Source: an uncultured Chryseobacterium sp. (GTDB lineage Bacteria; Bacteroidota; Bacteroidia; Flavobacteriales; Weeksellaceae). Taken from it: a stretch of DNA of 62,506 bases. The notes beneath the pieces were generated by a model. The model saw nothing but the letters and a program-made list of their open reading frames with translations. It was not told where the DNA came from and did no database searches. The stretch lies in contig NZ_CAJYMO010000318.1 in NCBI RefSeq assembly GCF_913776365.1, positions 91,227 to 153,732 of the forward strand, written 5' to 3'. The translations under genes and the position numbers were made by a program. Of the stretch, positions 17,762 to 25,791 are shown piece after piece; the stretch's first letter is position 1; each line of letters starts with the position of its first letter.

Positions 17762-20440
17762 ATGAAATTAATCAACAAATCAATGCTAACTGCGATAATC
17801 ACCTTATCTACGGCTAGTGTTTATTATGCACAACAGGTTCAGGATACTGTAAATGATACAAGATCCAAGGACATTGAACAGGTTGTACTAACAGGGGTTG
17901 CTGACATTGCCAAAGACAGAAAGACGCCTGTAGCAGTTTCAACGATCAAGGAAGCTCAGATTGTCGAAAGATTAGGAAACCAGGAATTCCCTGAGATCCT
18001 AAAAACAACACCTTCTATTTACTCTGCTAAAGGTGGTGGTGGATTTGGAGATGGCCGTTTGAATATTAGAGGATTTGATACAAATAACACTGCTGTAATG
18101 ATTAATGGTGTACCCGTTAATGATATGGAAGGTGGTACCGTATATTGGTCAAACTGGGCCGGTCTGTCTGACGTTACTTCTGCAATGCAAATCCAGAGAG
18201 GTTTGGGTTCTTCGAAATTAGCTATCGCATCTGTTGGTGGTACTATTAATATCATTACGAGAGCTGCTGATAAGAAGAGAGAAGGTAATGTAACTGTAGG
18301 ATTAGGTAATAATGGATATTTAAAAACTTTATTTTCCTACAACACGGGTAAAAATGATAAAGGATGGTCTACATCTTTCTTAATGAGCAGAACTGCAGGT
18401 AGTACATATATTGATGCGAGTGAATTTGAAGCATATAACTATTATTTTGCATTAGGTTTCCAACCAAATAAAAAACATGATTTTCAGTTTACTTTTACTG
18501 GAGCACCACAATGGCACATGCAAAATTTCCAGAGCAGAATTGATAAATTCATTCAATATGGAAATGGTGTTGACGAACCTAACAGAAGATATAATTCTAA
18601 CTGGGGAATGCTGAATGGTGAGGTAATGTCTCAATCTGTAAACTTCTATAGCAAACCGGTAGCTTCTATTAACTGGGATTGGAACATCTCTGAAAAATCA
18701 AAGTTATCTACAGTAGGATACGCATCTTGGGGTAGAGGTGGAGGAACTGGTGTGATGGGAAGCATTAATGGATCCAATATCAATAACTTACCTAAAAGCT
18801 CAGAAGGCCTTATTCGATTTGATGATATTGTTAGATGGAACCAAGGACAAAATGTGATCTGGGATCCTACCGTAGGAAACAACACAGGAATCAACAAAAT
18901 AAATGCTACACCAGGTATTGCAACAAGATCAAATGGATTAACAAGAAGAGCAAGCATAAATTCTCATGACTGGTATGGTATCCTTACAAACTTCCAGCAT
19001 AAAATTAATGAGAACTGGAATTTTTCAGCAGGATTTGATGGAAGATATTATTATGGATATCACCCAGGAGTATTAACAGAACTTTGGGGTAATACAAAAT
19101 ATATTGAAAAAGACAATAAAAACATTCCTGCCGGATATGATGTTACTCTAGTACAGGACCCGACACCTTCTGCAAATCCGTTTGTAAAAGCTGTTAAAGA
19201 TGAGTCTCAGATCGTTTATAGAAATTACAACGGTGAAGTTTTATGGGGTGGTATTTTTGGACAGTTAGAATATACCAATGACAAAATTTCAGCATTCATT
19301 CAGGGATCTGCTTCAGAACAAGGATATAGCAGAATTGATAACTGGATTATTGATGGAGTTACAGTTCAGCAAGGTCAGGTTGTAAATACAAAAACTCCAA
19401 TGAAATTCCTTTTTGGGTTTAATGCAAAAGGAGGTGTAAATTACAACATCGATGGACAGAATAATGTCTTTGTTAACTTAGGATATTATTCTAAGCAACC
19501 GAACTTCTTTGCTGTTTACAATTCACCGCTTGCACCAGACAACAACAGTGTAAATCCTCTTATTAACACAAGAGACGGTAGAGCAACAGGTAACCAACAG
19601 ATTGTAAACCCTTTATTAACTAATGAAAAAATTGCTTCTGCTGAAGTTGGATATGGATTTAGAAGTGGAATTTTTAATGCCAATGTAAACCTTTATTATA
19701 CTTCATGGAAAGATAGATACCAAAGATTTTCGAATTTACCAGGTATTGCTATCAACCCATCATTACCAGCAACCGGAACTAACCTTTATAACAGACCATA
19801 TGCAAATATGACTGGTATTCAGGAAATTCATATGGGAATAGAATTTGAAGGAAGCTTGAAAGCTACGGATTATTTAACATTTAATGGTATGTTCTCTGTA
19901 GGAGACTGGCATTATAAAGGTAATCCAACAGGAAACCTATTCGACGAGAACGGAACTCCAATCAGCTTCAATGGCAGCACAGATGTTGTTTTTGCTTTAG
20001 ATAAAGTGAAGGTTTCTGATGCAGCACAAACTACAGCATCTTTAGGATTTACTTTAAAGCCTGTTAAACCTTTGAGTATTTTTGGAACATGGAATTATGC
20101 TAATAATTATTTTGGTTTGATCAATTTTAACAGAGATTATCTGATTGAAAATGGTGTTGTGAAAGATGCGGCAAAGAATGGAGCACTGAAATATCCTCAT
20201 TTTCACCTTTTTGATCTCGGAGCATCATATAAGTTTGATTTCAAAAATGGTCAAAGTCTGACATTGACAGGAAATGTTTATAACTTATTTGATACTACTT
20301 ATATTTCTGATGGTAAATCAAGTATCCGTAATGGAGATTCAAATGCAACCAATCAGAATTGGAAAGGTATTGATACAGCCAACCAAGTATATTTTGGATT
20401 TGGTAGAACATGGTCAGCAGCACTTTCTTATAGATTTTAA
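17762..20440 (+). CDS. TonB-dependent outer-membrane receptor
   Basis: This 892-residue receptor has a signal peptide (cleavage near residue 23), then a plug domain starting VVLTGVADIAKDRKTPVAVS with RLNIRGFDTNNTAVMINGVPVNDMEGG near 95-125, and a 22-strand-type barrel to a terminal aromatic strand ending SYRF. It lacks the N-terminal carboxypeptidase-like domain of SusC proteins. Substrate is unknown. Its codons end in A or T far more often than those of neighbours, a feature shared with sodB, so high expression is a likelier explanation than transfer. CAATTTTG near 17730, one base off the -7 consensus, may be the promoter. Confidence 0.9.
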   Translation: MKLINKSMLTAIITLSTASVYYAQQVQDTVNDTRSKDIEQVVLTGVADIAKDRKTPVAVSTIKEAQIVERLGNQEFPEILKTTPSIYSAKGGGGFGDGRLNIRGFDTNNTAVMINGVPVNDMEGGTVYWSNWAGLSDVTSAMQIQRGLGSSKLAIASVGGTINIITRAADKKREGNVTVGLGNNGYLKTLFSYNTGKNDKGWSTSFLMSRTAGSTYIDASEFEAYNYYFALGFQPNKKHDFQFTFTGAPQWHMQNFQSRIDKFIQYGNGVDEPNRRYNSNWGMLNGEVMSQSVNFYSKPVASINWDWNISEKSKLSTVGYASWGRGGGTGVMGSINGSNINNLPKSSEGLIRFDDIVRWNQGQNVIWDPTVGNNTGINKINATPGIATRSNGLTRRASINSHDWYGILTNFQHKINENWNFSAGFDGRYYYGYHPGVLTELWGNTKYIEKDNKNIPAGYDVTLVQDPTPSANPFVKAVKDESQIVYRNYNGEVLWGGIFGQLEYTNDKISAFIQGSASEQGYSRIDNWIIDGVTVQQGQVVNTKTPMKFLFGFNAKGGVNYNIDGQNNVFVNLGYYSKQPNFFAVYNSPLAPDNNSVNPLINTRDGRATGNQQIVNPLLTNEKIASAEVGYGFRSGIFNANVNLYYTSWKDRYQRFSNLPGIAINPSLPATGTNLYNRPYANMTGIQEIHMGIEFEGSLKATDYLTFNGMFSVGDWHYKGNPTGNLFDENGTPISFNGSTDVVFALDKVKVSDAAQTTASLGFTLKPVKPLSIFGTWNYANNYFGLINFNRDYLIENGVVKDAAKNGALKYPHFHLFDLGASYKFDFKNGQSLTLTGNVYNLFDTTYISDGKSSIRNGDSNATNQNWKGIDTANQVYFGFGRTWSAALSYRF

Positions 20441-20468
20441 TAAACAACATTAGATTTTATAAATACCC

Positions 20469-20494
20469 ATCCCGGCTTTTCGCCGGGATTTTTG
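20469..20494 (+). terminator. intrinsic terminator after the TonB receptor
   Basis: Eight-base stem ATCCCGGC / GCCGGGAT with a TTTTC loop and T tail; the next gene's -7 element begins two bases later. Confidence 0.85.
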
Positions 20495-20495
20495 T

Positions 20496-20503
20496 TATCT
20501 TTG
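20496..20503 (+). promoter_or_regulatory. -7 element TATCTTTG before the membrane protein gene
   Basis: Exact TAnnTTTG match 27 bases before the ATG, directly behind the previous terminator. Confidence 0.5.
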
Positions 20504-20530
20504 TGTACTCGAAAAAAGAAAAAATAGATT

Positions 20531-20968
20531 ATGGAATTTTACAACATTTTGCTCAATGCCCACAAAGGAATCGGATACCTGGAACTTCTGTTGGTGACCC
20601 TATTCGTAATTGCCCTTCTGGGGACCATGTTTGGCTTCAGTGGAAAGGTAAACGGTTTCCTGAAGAAAACCACCCTCTTCACCATGATTTTCTTCCACGT
20701 GCAGTTCCTGGCCGGCCTTGCCCTGCTGTTTGTTTCTCCCGGCGTGAAAGCAGCGATGTCTTCAGGGACCCTGATGAGTGATGCGTACTCCAGGTTCCAG
20801 TATGTAGAGCATCCGGTTTCCATGCTGATTGCAGCCATCCTGATGACCGTGGTTCACAAAAAAGTAAAAACCAATCCTACCCTTTCTTTAGGCATTGTCA
20901 TCATGGGACTGATTGCCGTAGGTTTATTTGCATTAGCGTTCCCATGGACAAGAGTCTTCGGGGCATAA
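20531..20968 (+). CDS. conserved four-helix membrane protein
   Basis: This 145-residue protein has four hydrophobic segments (about 15-35, 45-70, 92-112 and 120-140). Conserved-looking polar positions include His11 (LNAHKGIG), a His in FFHVQFLAG, and YVEHPVSML; similar flavobacterial proteins are often labelled cytochrome b-like, and the spaced His residues would fit haem binding, but this is not proved. asd starts 34 bases downstream and may be co-transcribed. Confidence 0.75.
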   Translation: MEFYNILLNAHKGIGYLELLLVTLFVIALLGTMFGFSGKVNGFLKKTTLFTMIFFHVQFLAGLALLFVSPGVKAAMSSGTLMSDAYSRFQYVEHPVSMLIAAILMTVVHKKVKTNPTLSLGIVIMGLIAVGLFALAFPWTRVFGA

Positions 20969-21002
20969 TATAATAAATAACTTTATAAATTTTTATTCAT
21001 CA

Positions 21003-21995
21003 ATGAAAGTAGCTGTAGTAGGTTCAACAGGAATGGTTGGCCAGGTTATGCTGAAAGTTCTGGAAGAAAGAAACTTCCCTGTCACTGAATTAATCCCGGT
21101 AGCCTCCGAGAAATCCGTAGGAAAGAAGGTGAAGTATAAACAGGAAGAATTCACCATTGTCAGCATGAAAGACGCTATAGCTGCCAAACCTGATATCGCG
21201 ATCTTCTCTGCCGGAGGTTCCATTTCCCTGGAATTTGCCCCGCTTTTTGCCGAAGCAGGAACGACGGTGATTGACAATTCCTCTGCCTGGAGAATGGATC
21301 CGGATAAAAAGCTGGTGGTGCCGGAAATCAATGCCGGTGTACTCACCAAAGATGACAAGATCATTGCCAACCCAAACTGTTCCACCATTCAGCTGGTGAT
21401 GGTATTAGGCCCGCTGAATAAAAAATACGACCTGAAAAGGGTAATCGTTTCTACCTACCAGTCGGTAACGGGAACCGGAAAAGCTGCCGTAGACCAGCTG
21501 AACGGGGAAATTTCCGGTGATGCATCCGTTACCAAGGTATATCCGCACCAGATCTTCAAGAATGCCCTTCCGCACTGCGATGTTTTTGCGGATGACGATT
21601 ACACGAAAGAGGAAATCAAACTGATGAAGGAGCCGAAGAAAATCCTGGGTGACGATACCTTTAACCTTACCGCGACAGCTGTAAGGGTTCCGGTACAGGG
21701 AGGACATTCGGAAAGTGTGAATATTGAATTCGAAAATGAATTTGATCTTGACGAGGTTAGAAAGATTCTATCCGAAACGCCGGGTGTTGTGGTGGTAGAC
21801 AATGTTAAAAAGAATGAATACCCGATGCCGCTGTACTCGGAAGGCAAGGATGAGGTGTTTGTAGGAAGGATCAGACGGGACCTTTCACAACCCAAAACAC
21901 TCAATCTCTGGATTGTGGCAGACAACCTCCGGAAAGGAGCCGCTACCAACGCTGTACAGATTGCAGAATATCTTATTGCACAGAACTTAGTCTAA
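21003..21995 (+). CDS. asd: aspartate-semialdehyde dehydrogenase
   Basis: This 330-residue enzyme reduces aspartyl phosphate to aspartate semialdehyde with NADPH, the branch point to lysine/diaminopimelate, threonine and methionine. It shows the NADP site VVGSTGMVGQVML at the N-terminus, the catalytic Cys126 in NPNCSTIQL, and the conserved VPVQGGHSESV with the acid-base histidine near residue 240. Length is typical of the bacterial family. A terminator follows. Confidence 0.97.
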   Translation: MKVAVVGSTGMVGQVMLKVLEERNFPVTELIPVASEKSVGKKVKYKQEEFTIVSMKDAIAAKPDIAIFSAGGSISLEFAPLFAEAGTTVIDNSSAWRMDPDKKLVVPEINAGVLTKDDKIIANPNCSTIQLVMVLGPLNKKYDLKRVIVSTYQSVTGTGKAAVDQLNGEISGDASVTKVYPHQIFKNALPHCDVFADDDYTKEEIKLMKEPKKILGDDTFNLTATAVRVPVQGGHSESVNIEFENEFDLDEVRKILSETPGVVVVDNVKKNEYPMPLYSEGKDEVFVGRIRRDLSQPKTLNLWIVADNLRKGAATNAVQIAEYLIAQNLV

Positions 21996-22011
21996 ACTAA
22001 CAAATATAAAA

Positions 22012-22040
22012 AGAGTCTCAGCAGTGAGATTCTTTTTTTT
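22012..22040 (+). terminator. intrinsic terminator after asd
   Basis: Nine-base stem AGAGTCTCA / TGAGATTCT with one wobble, GCAG loop and eight T; it ends only 9 bases before the next start codon. Confidence 0.8.
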
Positions 22041-22049
22041 ATCAAACCT

Positions 22050-23048
22050 ATGCACAGTCAGCAGACTCATACAAAAGATAAAATAGGCTTTCAGAAACTG
22101 ATTGCCTTTTTCGGCGTTGTCCTTTTCATCGGAAAGATCATTGCCTGGAAACTTACCGGCTCGGATGCCGTATTTTCGGATGCCATGGAAAGCATCGTGA
22201 ATGTTATCAGTGCCTTTATGGGACTTTATTCACTGTACCTGGCCGCCAAGCCGAAAGATGAAGGCCATCCTTACGGACACGGAAAGGTAGAATTTGTCAC
22301 TTCAGGCATTGAAGGCGCGCTGATTGCCATTGCCGGTATCATGATCATCTATGAAGGCATCAACAGCCTGGTGGTGGGCAAGACCCTCAACAAGCTCGAT
22401 TGGGGAATTGCCATCATTGCCGCTACCGCAGTCGTCAATTATTTGCTGGGCTATATTTCCATCAAAAAAGGAGAGCAGGAAAATTCCCTGGTACTGATCT
22501 CGTCCGGGAAACACCTGCAATCCGATACGGTTACTACGCTTGGTGTCGTTATCAGCCTTATTGTGGTTTACTTCACCAGGCTTTACTGGCTGGATTCCGT
22601 CGTGGCATTGCTGTTCGGATTCTATATCATTTACATCGGCTATAAGATCGTACGTAAATCACTAAGCGGAATTATGGACGAACAGGACCCTCAGCTGCTG
22701 GAAGAAATCATAAAAGTACTGGAAGAAAACCGGCGTACGGAATGGATCGATGTGCACAACCTTAAAATCCAGCAGTTCGGAGCTTCGCTCCACATAGATG
22801 CCCACATTACCCTGCCCTGGTACTACAGCCTCCGGGATGCCCACAAGGAAATGGAGAAAATGATCATCCTGCTGGCCGGCCGCATCCAGCGGAATATTGA
22901 GTTCAACTTTCATATGGATGACTGCAAGCCCATCTCCTGCCCGGTCTGCCGCATTGCCGACTGCCCTGTACGGGAACAGGACTTTGTAAAGAAAGTCACC
23001 TGGACTCCGGAAAATGTGACCTGCGGGGACAAACATACGGTGGAGTAA
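22050..23048 (+). CDS. cation diffusion facilitator transporter with Cys-rich tail
   Basis: This 332-residue inner-membrane protein is a CDF (ZitB/YiiP-like) metal/proton antiporter. TM2 carries SDAMESIVNV, the loop has the His-rich DEGHPYGHGKVEF, and TM5 has LQSDTVTTLGV, giving the expected Asp/His metal site. The cytoplasmic domain follows from about 215. Beyond the usual end lies a tail with DCKPISCPVCRIADCPVR and a further Cys, which looks like an added metal-binding site. The metal (Zn, Fe, Mn or Co) cannot be told from sequence. Only 9 bases separate the start from the asd terminator tail. Confidence 0.88.
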   Translation: MHSQQTHTKDKIGFQKLIAFFGVVLFIGKIIAWKLTGSDAVFSDAMESIVNVISAFMGLYSLYLAAKPKDEGHPYGHGKVEFVTSGIEGALIAIAGIMIIYEGINSLVVGKTLNKLDWGIAIIAATAVVNYLLGYISIKKGEQENSLVLISSGKHLQSDTVTTLGVVISLIVVYFTRLYWLDSVVALLFGFYIIYIGYKIVRKSLSGIMDEQDPQLLEEIIKVLEENRRTEWIDVHNLKIQQFGASLHIDAHITLPWYYSLRDAHKEMEKMIILLAGRIQRNIEFNFHMDDCKPISCPVCRIADCPVREQDFVKKVTWTPENVTCGDKHTVE

Positions 23049-23098
23049 TAAATTTTATTTTCGAGAATTTATTGTTTATAAAAGTAAAAATAGTGCAG

Positions 23099-23150
23099 CA
23101 TGATATCGCGAATTTAAAACATGATATCGCGTTTAAAACATGATATCGCG
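23099..23150. repeat. three direct repeats of CATGATATCGCG
   Basis: The exact 12-mer occurs at 23099-23110, 23120-23131 and 23139-23150, separated by AT-rich TTTAAAA spacers, in the gap between convergent genes. GATATC within each unit is itself palindromic. Confidence 0.8.
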
Positions 23151-23169
23151 GATTTAAAATCCGTGATAT
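23143..23169. terminator. hairpin between convergent genes
   Basis: ATATC-G-CGGATT pairs with AATCCG-T-GATAT around a TAA loop (12 pairs, one G-U). No T tract follows, so factor-independent termination is uncertain; its position between the CDF and exosortase genes suggests a shared transcript end. Confidence 0.45.
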
Positions 23170-23174
23170 AGCTT

Positions 23175-23615
23175 TTACCTACCGCCACCCAAACGCACAT
23201 GCCTCCGGTAATAAAACATCGGAATGATAAGCAGCAGGATGAGCGGCTGTATGACGAACCGCCGCATGTAGAAAGAGAAAAGATAACCGGTTTCGAACCT
23301 TCCGTAAATACAGTACAGGTAAATAGGGAATGTGATGGCAAATATAAGGGTGATAAGTACTGCCCCCTGTATCGTCCAGGCCTTGTTCCTGAACCAGAAA
23401 TGAATGATGATACAGGAAAAGAAAAGGTTTAAGATGAACCGGAACAGATATCCGGCGATCAGTCTCCCCCATTCAAAAGAAGGGAAAGGGATGTGTTTAT
23501 CCGCTTCATGAAAATAATGGAGAAAGGGATCATAGAAAAGGTCATTTTCCAGTACCCTTACACCGATCAGCCCGGAAATCCCGGCCGCTACTAAAAGCCA
23601 ACTAAGAATTTTCAT
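23175..23615 (-). CDS. exosortase F system-associated membrane protein
   Basis: This 146-residue protein has four hydrophobic segments and the conserved N-terminal GVRVLENDLFYDPFLHYFH typical of the small protein always found beside exosortase XrtF in flavobacteria. Its start overlaps the end of xrtF by 14 bases, so the two are translationally coupled. Known: the family is defined by genomic association only. Its biochemical role, perhaps as an exosortase cofactor or scaffold, is undetermined. Confidence 0.87.
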   Translation of the reverse strand: MKILSWLLVAAGISGLIGVRVLENDLFYDPFLHYFHEADKHIPFPSFEWGRLIAGYLFRFILNLFFSCIIIHFWFRNKAWTIQGAVLITLIFAITFPIYLYCIYGRFETGYLFSFYMRRFVIQPLILLLIIPMFYYRRHVRLGGGR

Positions 23616-24132
23616 GTTTCAGGGCAAAAAATTTAATCCAGATGAGCCATAGCAGCACTACCGTACCGTAGATCACCGCGGGGAAAAGATAGTCATGAGC
23701 TGTTTTGCTGTAAGCCTTATACTCCATGACCACGATATTAAGGCCCACGATCCGGAGGACATTCATGGCGTACAGCAGCAGCAGGCCGGCAGGAACAAAA
23801 AGGAACGTTTTCTTCCCTTTGTAAAACGCAAAAACGAAAGCTACAAACAGGATCATCACGGAAACGGCATTGCAGCCTTCCACCATACGGGTGGGATATT
23901 CATTCCCCACCTGGAAATACACCTGTTCTCCTTTGACATCATCATAAAGCTGAGTAGGGTAACCCATTGCATTCTGGATGCTTCTGACCTGCTCTGCGAT
24001 AGCTCTGGAAAAAGGATCAAGTCCCTGGTGCTGAAAATGGTTCAGGTAATACTGATATGCCAGAAGCATCACCACATAAATGATGATGAACCGCAGCAAA
24101 ATACCCAAAACCGGTTTGAAATCCTTTAGCAT
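23602..24132 (-). CDS. xrtF: exosortase family protein XrtF
   Basis: This 176-residue integral membrane cysteine protease-transpeptidase has the exosortase catalytic pattern: Cys87 in MVEGCNAVSVM, Arg127 in MNVLRIVGLN and His146 in KTAHDYLFPA, each beside a transmembrane helix. Known: exosortases cut C-terminal sorting signals (PEP-CTERM-like) and attach proteins to the envelope; XrtF substrates are not defined. No candidate substrate with a matching tripartite tail was seen in this window. The promoter element lies 4 bases from the ATG and is back to back with that of the next gene. Confidence 0.9.
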   Translation of the reverse strand: MLKDFKPVLGILLRFIIIYVVMLLAYQYYLNHFQHQGLDPFSRAIAEQVRSIQNAMGYPTQLYDDVKGEQVYFQVGNEYPTRMVEGCNAVSVMILFVAFVFAFYKGKKTFLFVPAGLLLLYAMNVLRIVGLNIVVMEYKAYSKTAHDYLFPAVIYGTVVLLWLIWIKFFALKHENS

Positions 24133-24136
24133 ATTG

Positions 24137-24144
24137 CAAAGATA
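24137..24144 (-). promoter_or_regulatory. -7 element TATCTTTG before xrtF
   Basis: Exact TAnnTTTG match on the minus strand ending 4 bases before the xrtF ATG; it forms a divergent pair with the element at 24165. Confidence 0.5.
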
Positions 24145-24164
24145 GAAATTAGAGCGTAAATTAC

Positions 24165-24172
24165 TATATTTG
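24165..24172 (+). promoter_or_regulatory. -7 element TATATTTG before the phosphotransferase gene
   Basis: Exact TAnnTTTG match ending 8 bases before the ATG. Confidence 0.5.
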
Positions 24173-24180
24173 TTTCATCT

Positions 24181-25200
24181 ATGAATGCTGAAAACGCAAA
24201 ACGCTTTTTTGAAGAATATACCGGTCAGGAGGCCTCGGAATGGAAGATGCTTGCCCGGAGCGGTTCCGCCAGGGTGAATTTTCTGGCAGCTGCCGGAGAT
24301 AAACAATATATCGTTACCTGCAATGGCAACATTCAGGAAAATGAGAGCTTCCTGTATTTCTCAAAGCTTTTTCAGGAACTGGACCTGAACACACCCGCAA
24401 TTTTCAAGGTTTCCCCTGACCGGAAAGGCTATATTCAGGAATTCCTAGGGACCTCTACCCTCTCAGAGGTTATTGCTGCAGACGGATTATCGGATACCGT
24501 AAAATCCCTGGTAAGACAGACCCTGAAAGAACTGTACCGGCTTCAGGTATCCACACGTGAAAAAACAGACTTCAGCAAAACCTTTGAGTATGAGAGATAC
24601 GATGAACTTCCGGTAACCCACGACCTCTATTACTTTAAAAATTTTACAGCGGATGTCCTGGAGCTGGAATACCATAAGGCTGCTTTGCTGAAAGAGTTTA
24701 AAAAGATCGTTACCCTGATTGAAAGCCTTGCTCCGAAAGGAATCATGATCCGCGATTTCCAGGCCAGGAACATCATGGTAGACGCCAAAGGGAAGATTTC
24801 TTTCATCGATTACCAGTCGGCTATGGAAGGGCCGCTGATGTATGATGTGATATCTTTTCTTTTCCAGGCAAAAGCTGATTTCCCGGAAGATTTTAAAAAC
24901 GAAATGCTGGATTTTTATACCGGACAATTCGAAAGCCATGAAACAAGAGTTAAACTAAAAAATTCGGTAAAGCCGCTCCAGATGATGCGGTTCCTTCAGG
25001 TACTTGGAGCCTACGGCTTCAGGGGACTGATCCAGAGGAAACCTCATTTTACAGGCAGCCTCGAGAAAGGGATTAAAAATATTTCCGAACTGGCAGAAAG
25101 CTGGAACGGGATGAAAGAATACCCTGAACTGGAAAAGTTGATCCGCCAATTAGGTTCCGAAGGCACAAAAGAAAAAATAAACAGGATACTGAATGCGTAA
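24181..25200 (+). CDS. APH-fold phosphotransferase, AmgK-like
   Basis: This 339-residue protein has the aminoglycoside-phosphotransferase kinase fold. The catalytic loop is IRDFQARNIM with Asp192 and Asn197, and the metal-binding Asp follows in ISFIDYQSAMEGP. This loop resembles AmgK, the anomeric kinase of MurNAc and GlcNAc in cell-wall recycling (COG3178). A MurU-like nucleotidyltransferase two genes downstream strengthens that assignment, because AmgK and MurU work in sequence in Pseudomonas. Substrate is still inferred. A choline-kinase-like role is the main alternative. Confidence 0.8.
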   Translation: MNAENAKRFFEEYTGQEASEWKMLARSGSARVNFLAAAGDKQYIVTCNGNIQENESFLYFSKLFQELDLNTPAIFKVSPDRKGYIQEFLGTSTLSEVIAADGLSDTVKSLVRQTLKELYRLQVSTREKTDFSKTFEYERYDELPVTHDLYYFKNFTADVLELEYHKAALLKEFKKIVTLIESLAPKGIMIRDFQARNIMVDAKGKISFIDYQSAMEGPLMYDVISFLFQAKADFPEDFKNEMLDFYTGQFESHETRVKLKNSVKPLQMMRFLQVLGAYGFRGLIQRKPHFTGSLEKGIKNISELAESWNGMKEYPELEKLIRQLGSEGTKEKINRILNA

Positions 25201-25266
25201 CGGCTTTCAAAAAAGGGCTGCTTAAGTGATCCATCATTACATTAAACCATTAAAGATATAAGATTC

Positions 25267-25686
25267 ATGTTACACATCGACATACACAGTTTTTCATATA
25301 AAAAAGGAGGAATTCCGAAAGACGAAACCGGCAACGGCGGCGGCTTCACCTTCGATTGCCGCGGGATCCTGAATCCCGGAAGAGTAGAAGAATATAAAAT
25401 CCAGACCGGAAACGATACAGGTGTCCAGGAATACCTGGAAACCAAAACGGATATGCCGAAGTTCCTGGAACTGATCAAAAGCCTCGTGTCCATCAATATC
25501 GATAATTATCTGGAAAGAGGTTTCGAAAACCTGCAGATCAATTTCGGATGCACAGGCGGCCAGCACAGATCGGTCTATTCTGCCATTAAAATTTCTCATT
25601 TTATTGAAGAAAAATACGGAGACCAGGTAGAAATCAGCCTTCATCACGACGAACAGCACCAGCTTAACATAGGTAATAAGCAATAG
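25267..25686 (+). CDS. stand-alone RapZ C-terminal domain protein
   Basis: This 139-residue protein corresponds only to the C-terminal domain of RapZ; it carries FDCRGILNPGR near 30-39 and the signature GCTGGQHRSV at residues 94-103. The N-terminal P-loop domain of full RapZ is absent. Known: in E. coli RapZ this half binds glucosamine-6-phosphate and controls GlmS through small RNAs and RNase E. Here it sits between an AmgK-like kinase and a MurU-like enzyme, so an amino-sugar-sensing or phosphosugar-binding role is inferred. The end is followed by a short repeat-rich gap. Confidence 0.87.
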   Translation: MLHIDIHSFSYKKGGIPKDETGNGGGFTFDCRGILNPGRVEEYKIQTGNDTGVQEYLETKTDMPKFLELIKSLVSINIDNYLERGFENLQINFGCTGGQHRSVYSAIKISHFIEEKYGDQVEISLHHDEQHQLNIGNKQ

Positions 25687-25755
25687 GTAATGAGCAGTAT
25701 TTTAATTCATTAATTATTCATTACGATTAACGGCTATTGTTATATTACTTATCAC

Positions 25756-25786
25756 CATTACCCATTACCCATTACTCATTACCCAT
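25756..25786 (+). repeat. heptamer tandem repeat CATTACC x4
   Basis: CATTACC, CATTACC, CATTACT, CATTACC and a final CAT follow one another in perfect 7-base register just before the nucleotidyltransferase start. CTCATTACC at 25776-25784 can pair with GGTAATGAG at 25686-25694. Confidence 0.85.
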
Positions 25787-25791
25787 AAAAA

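Noticed and set aside
23099..23150. Mini CRISPR array
   Set aside because: Only three 12-base repeats with 7-9 base AT-rich spacers, far too short.
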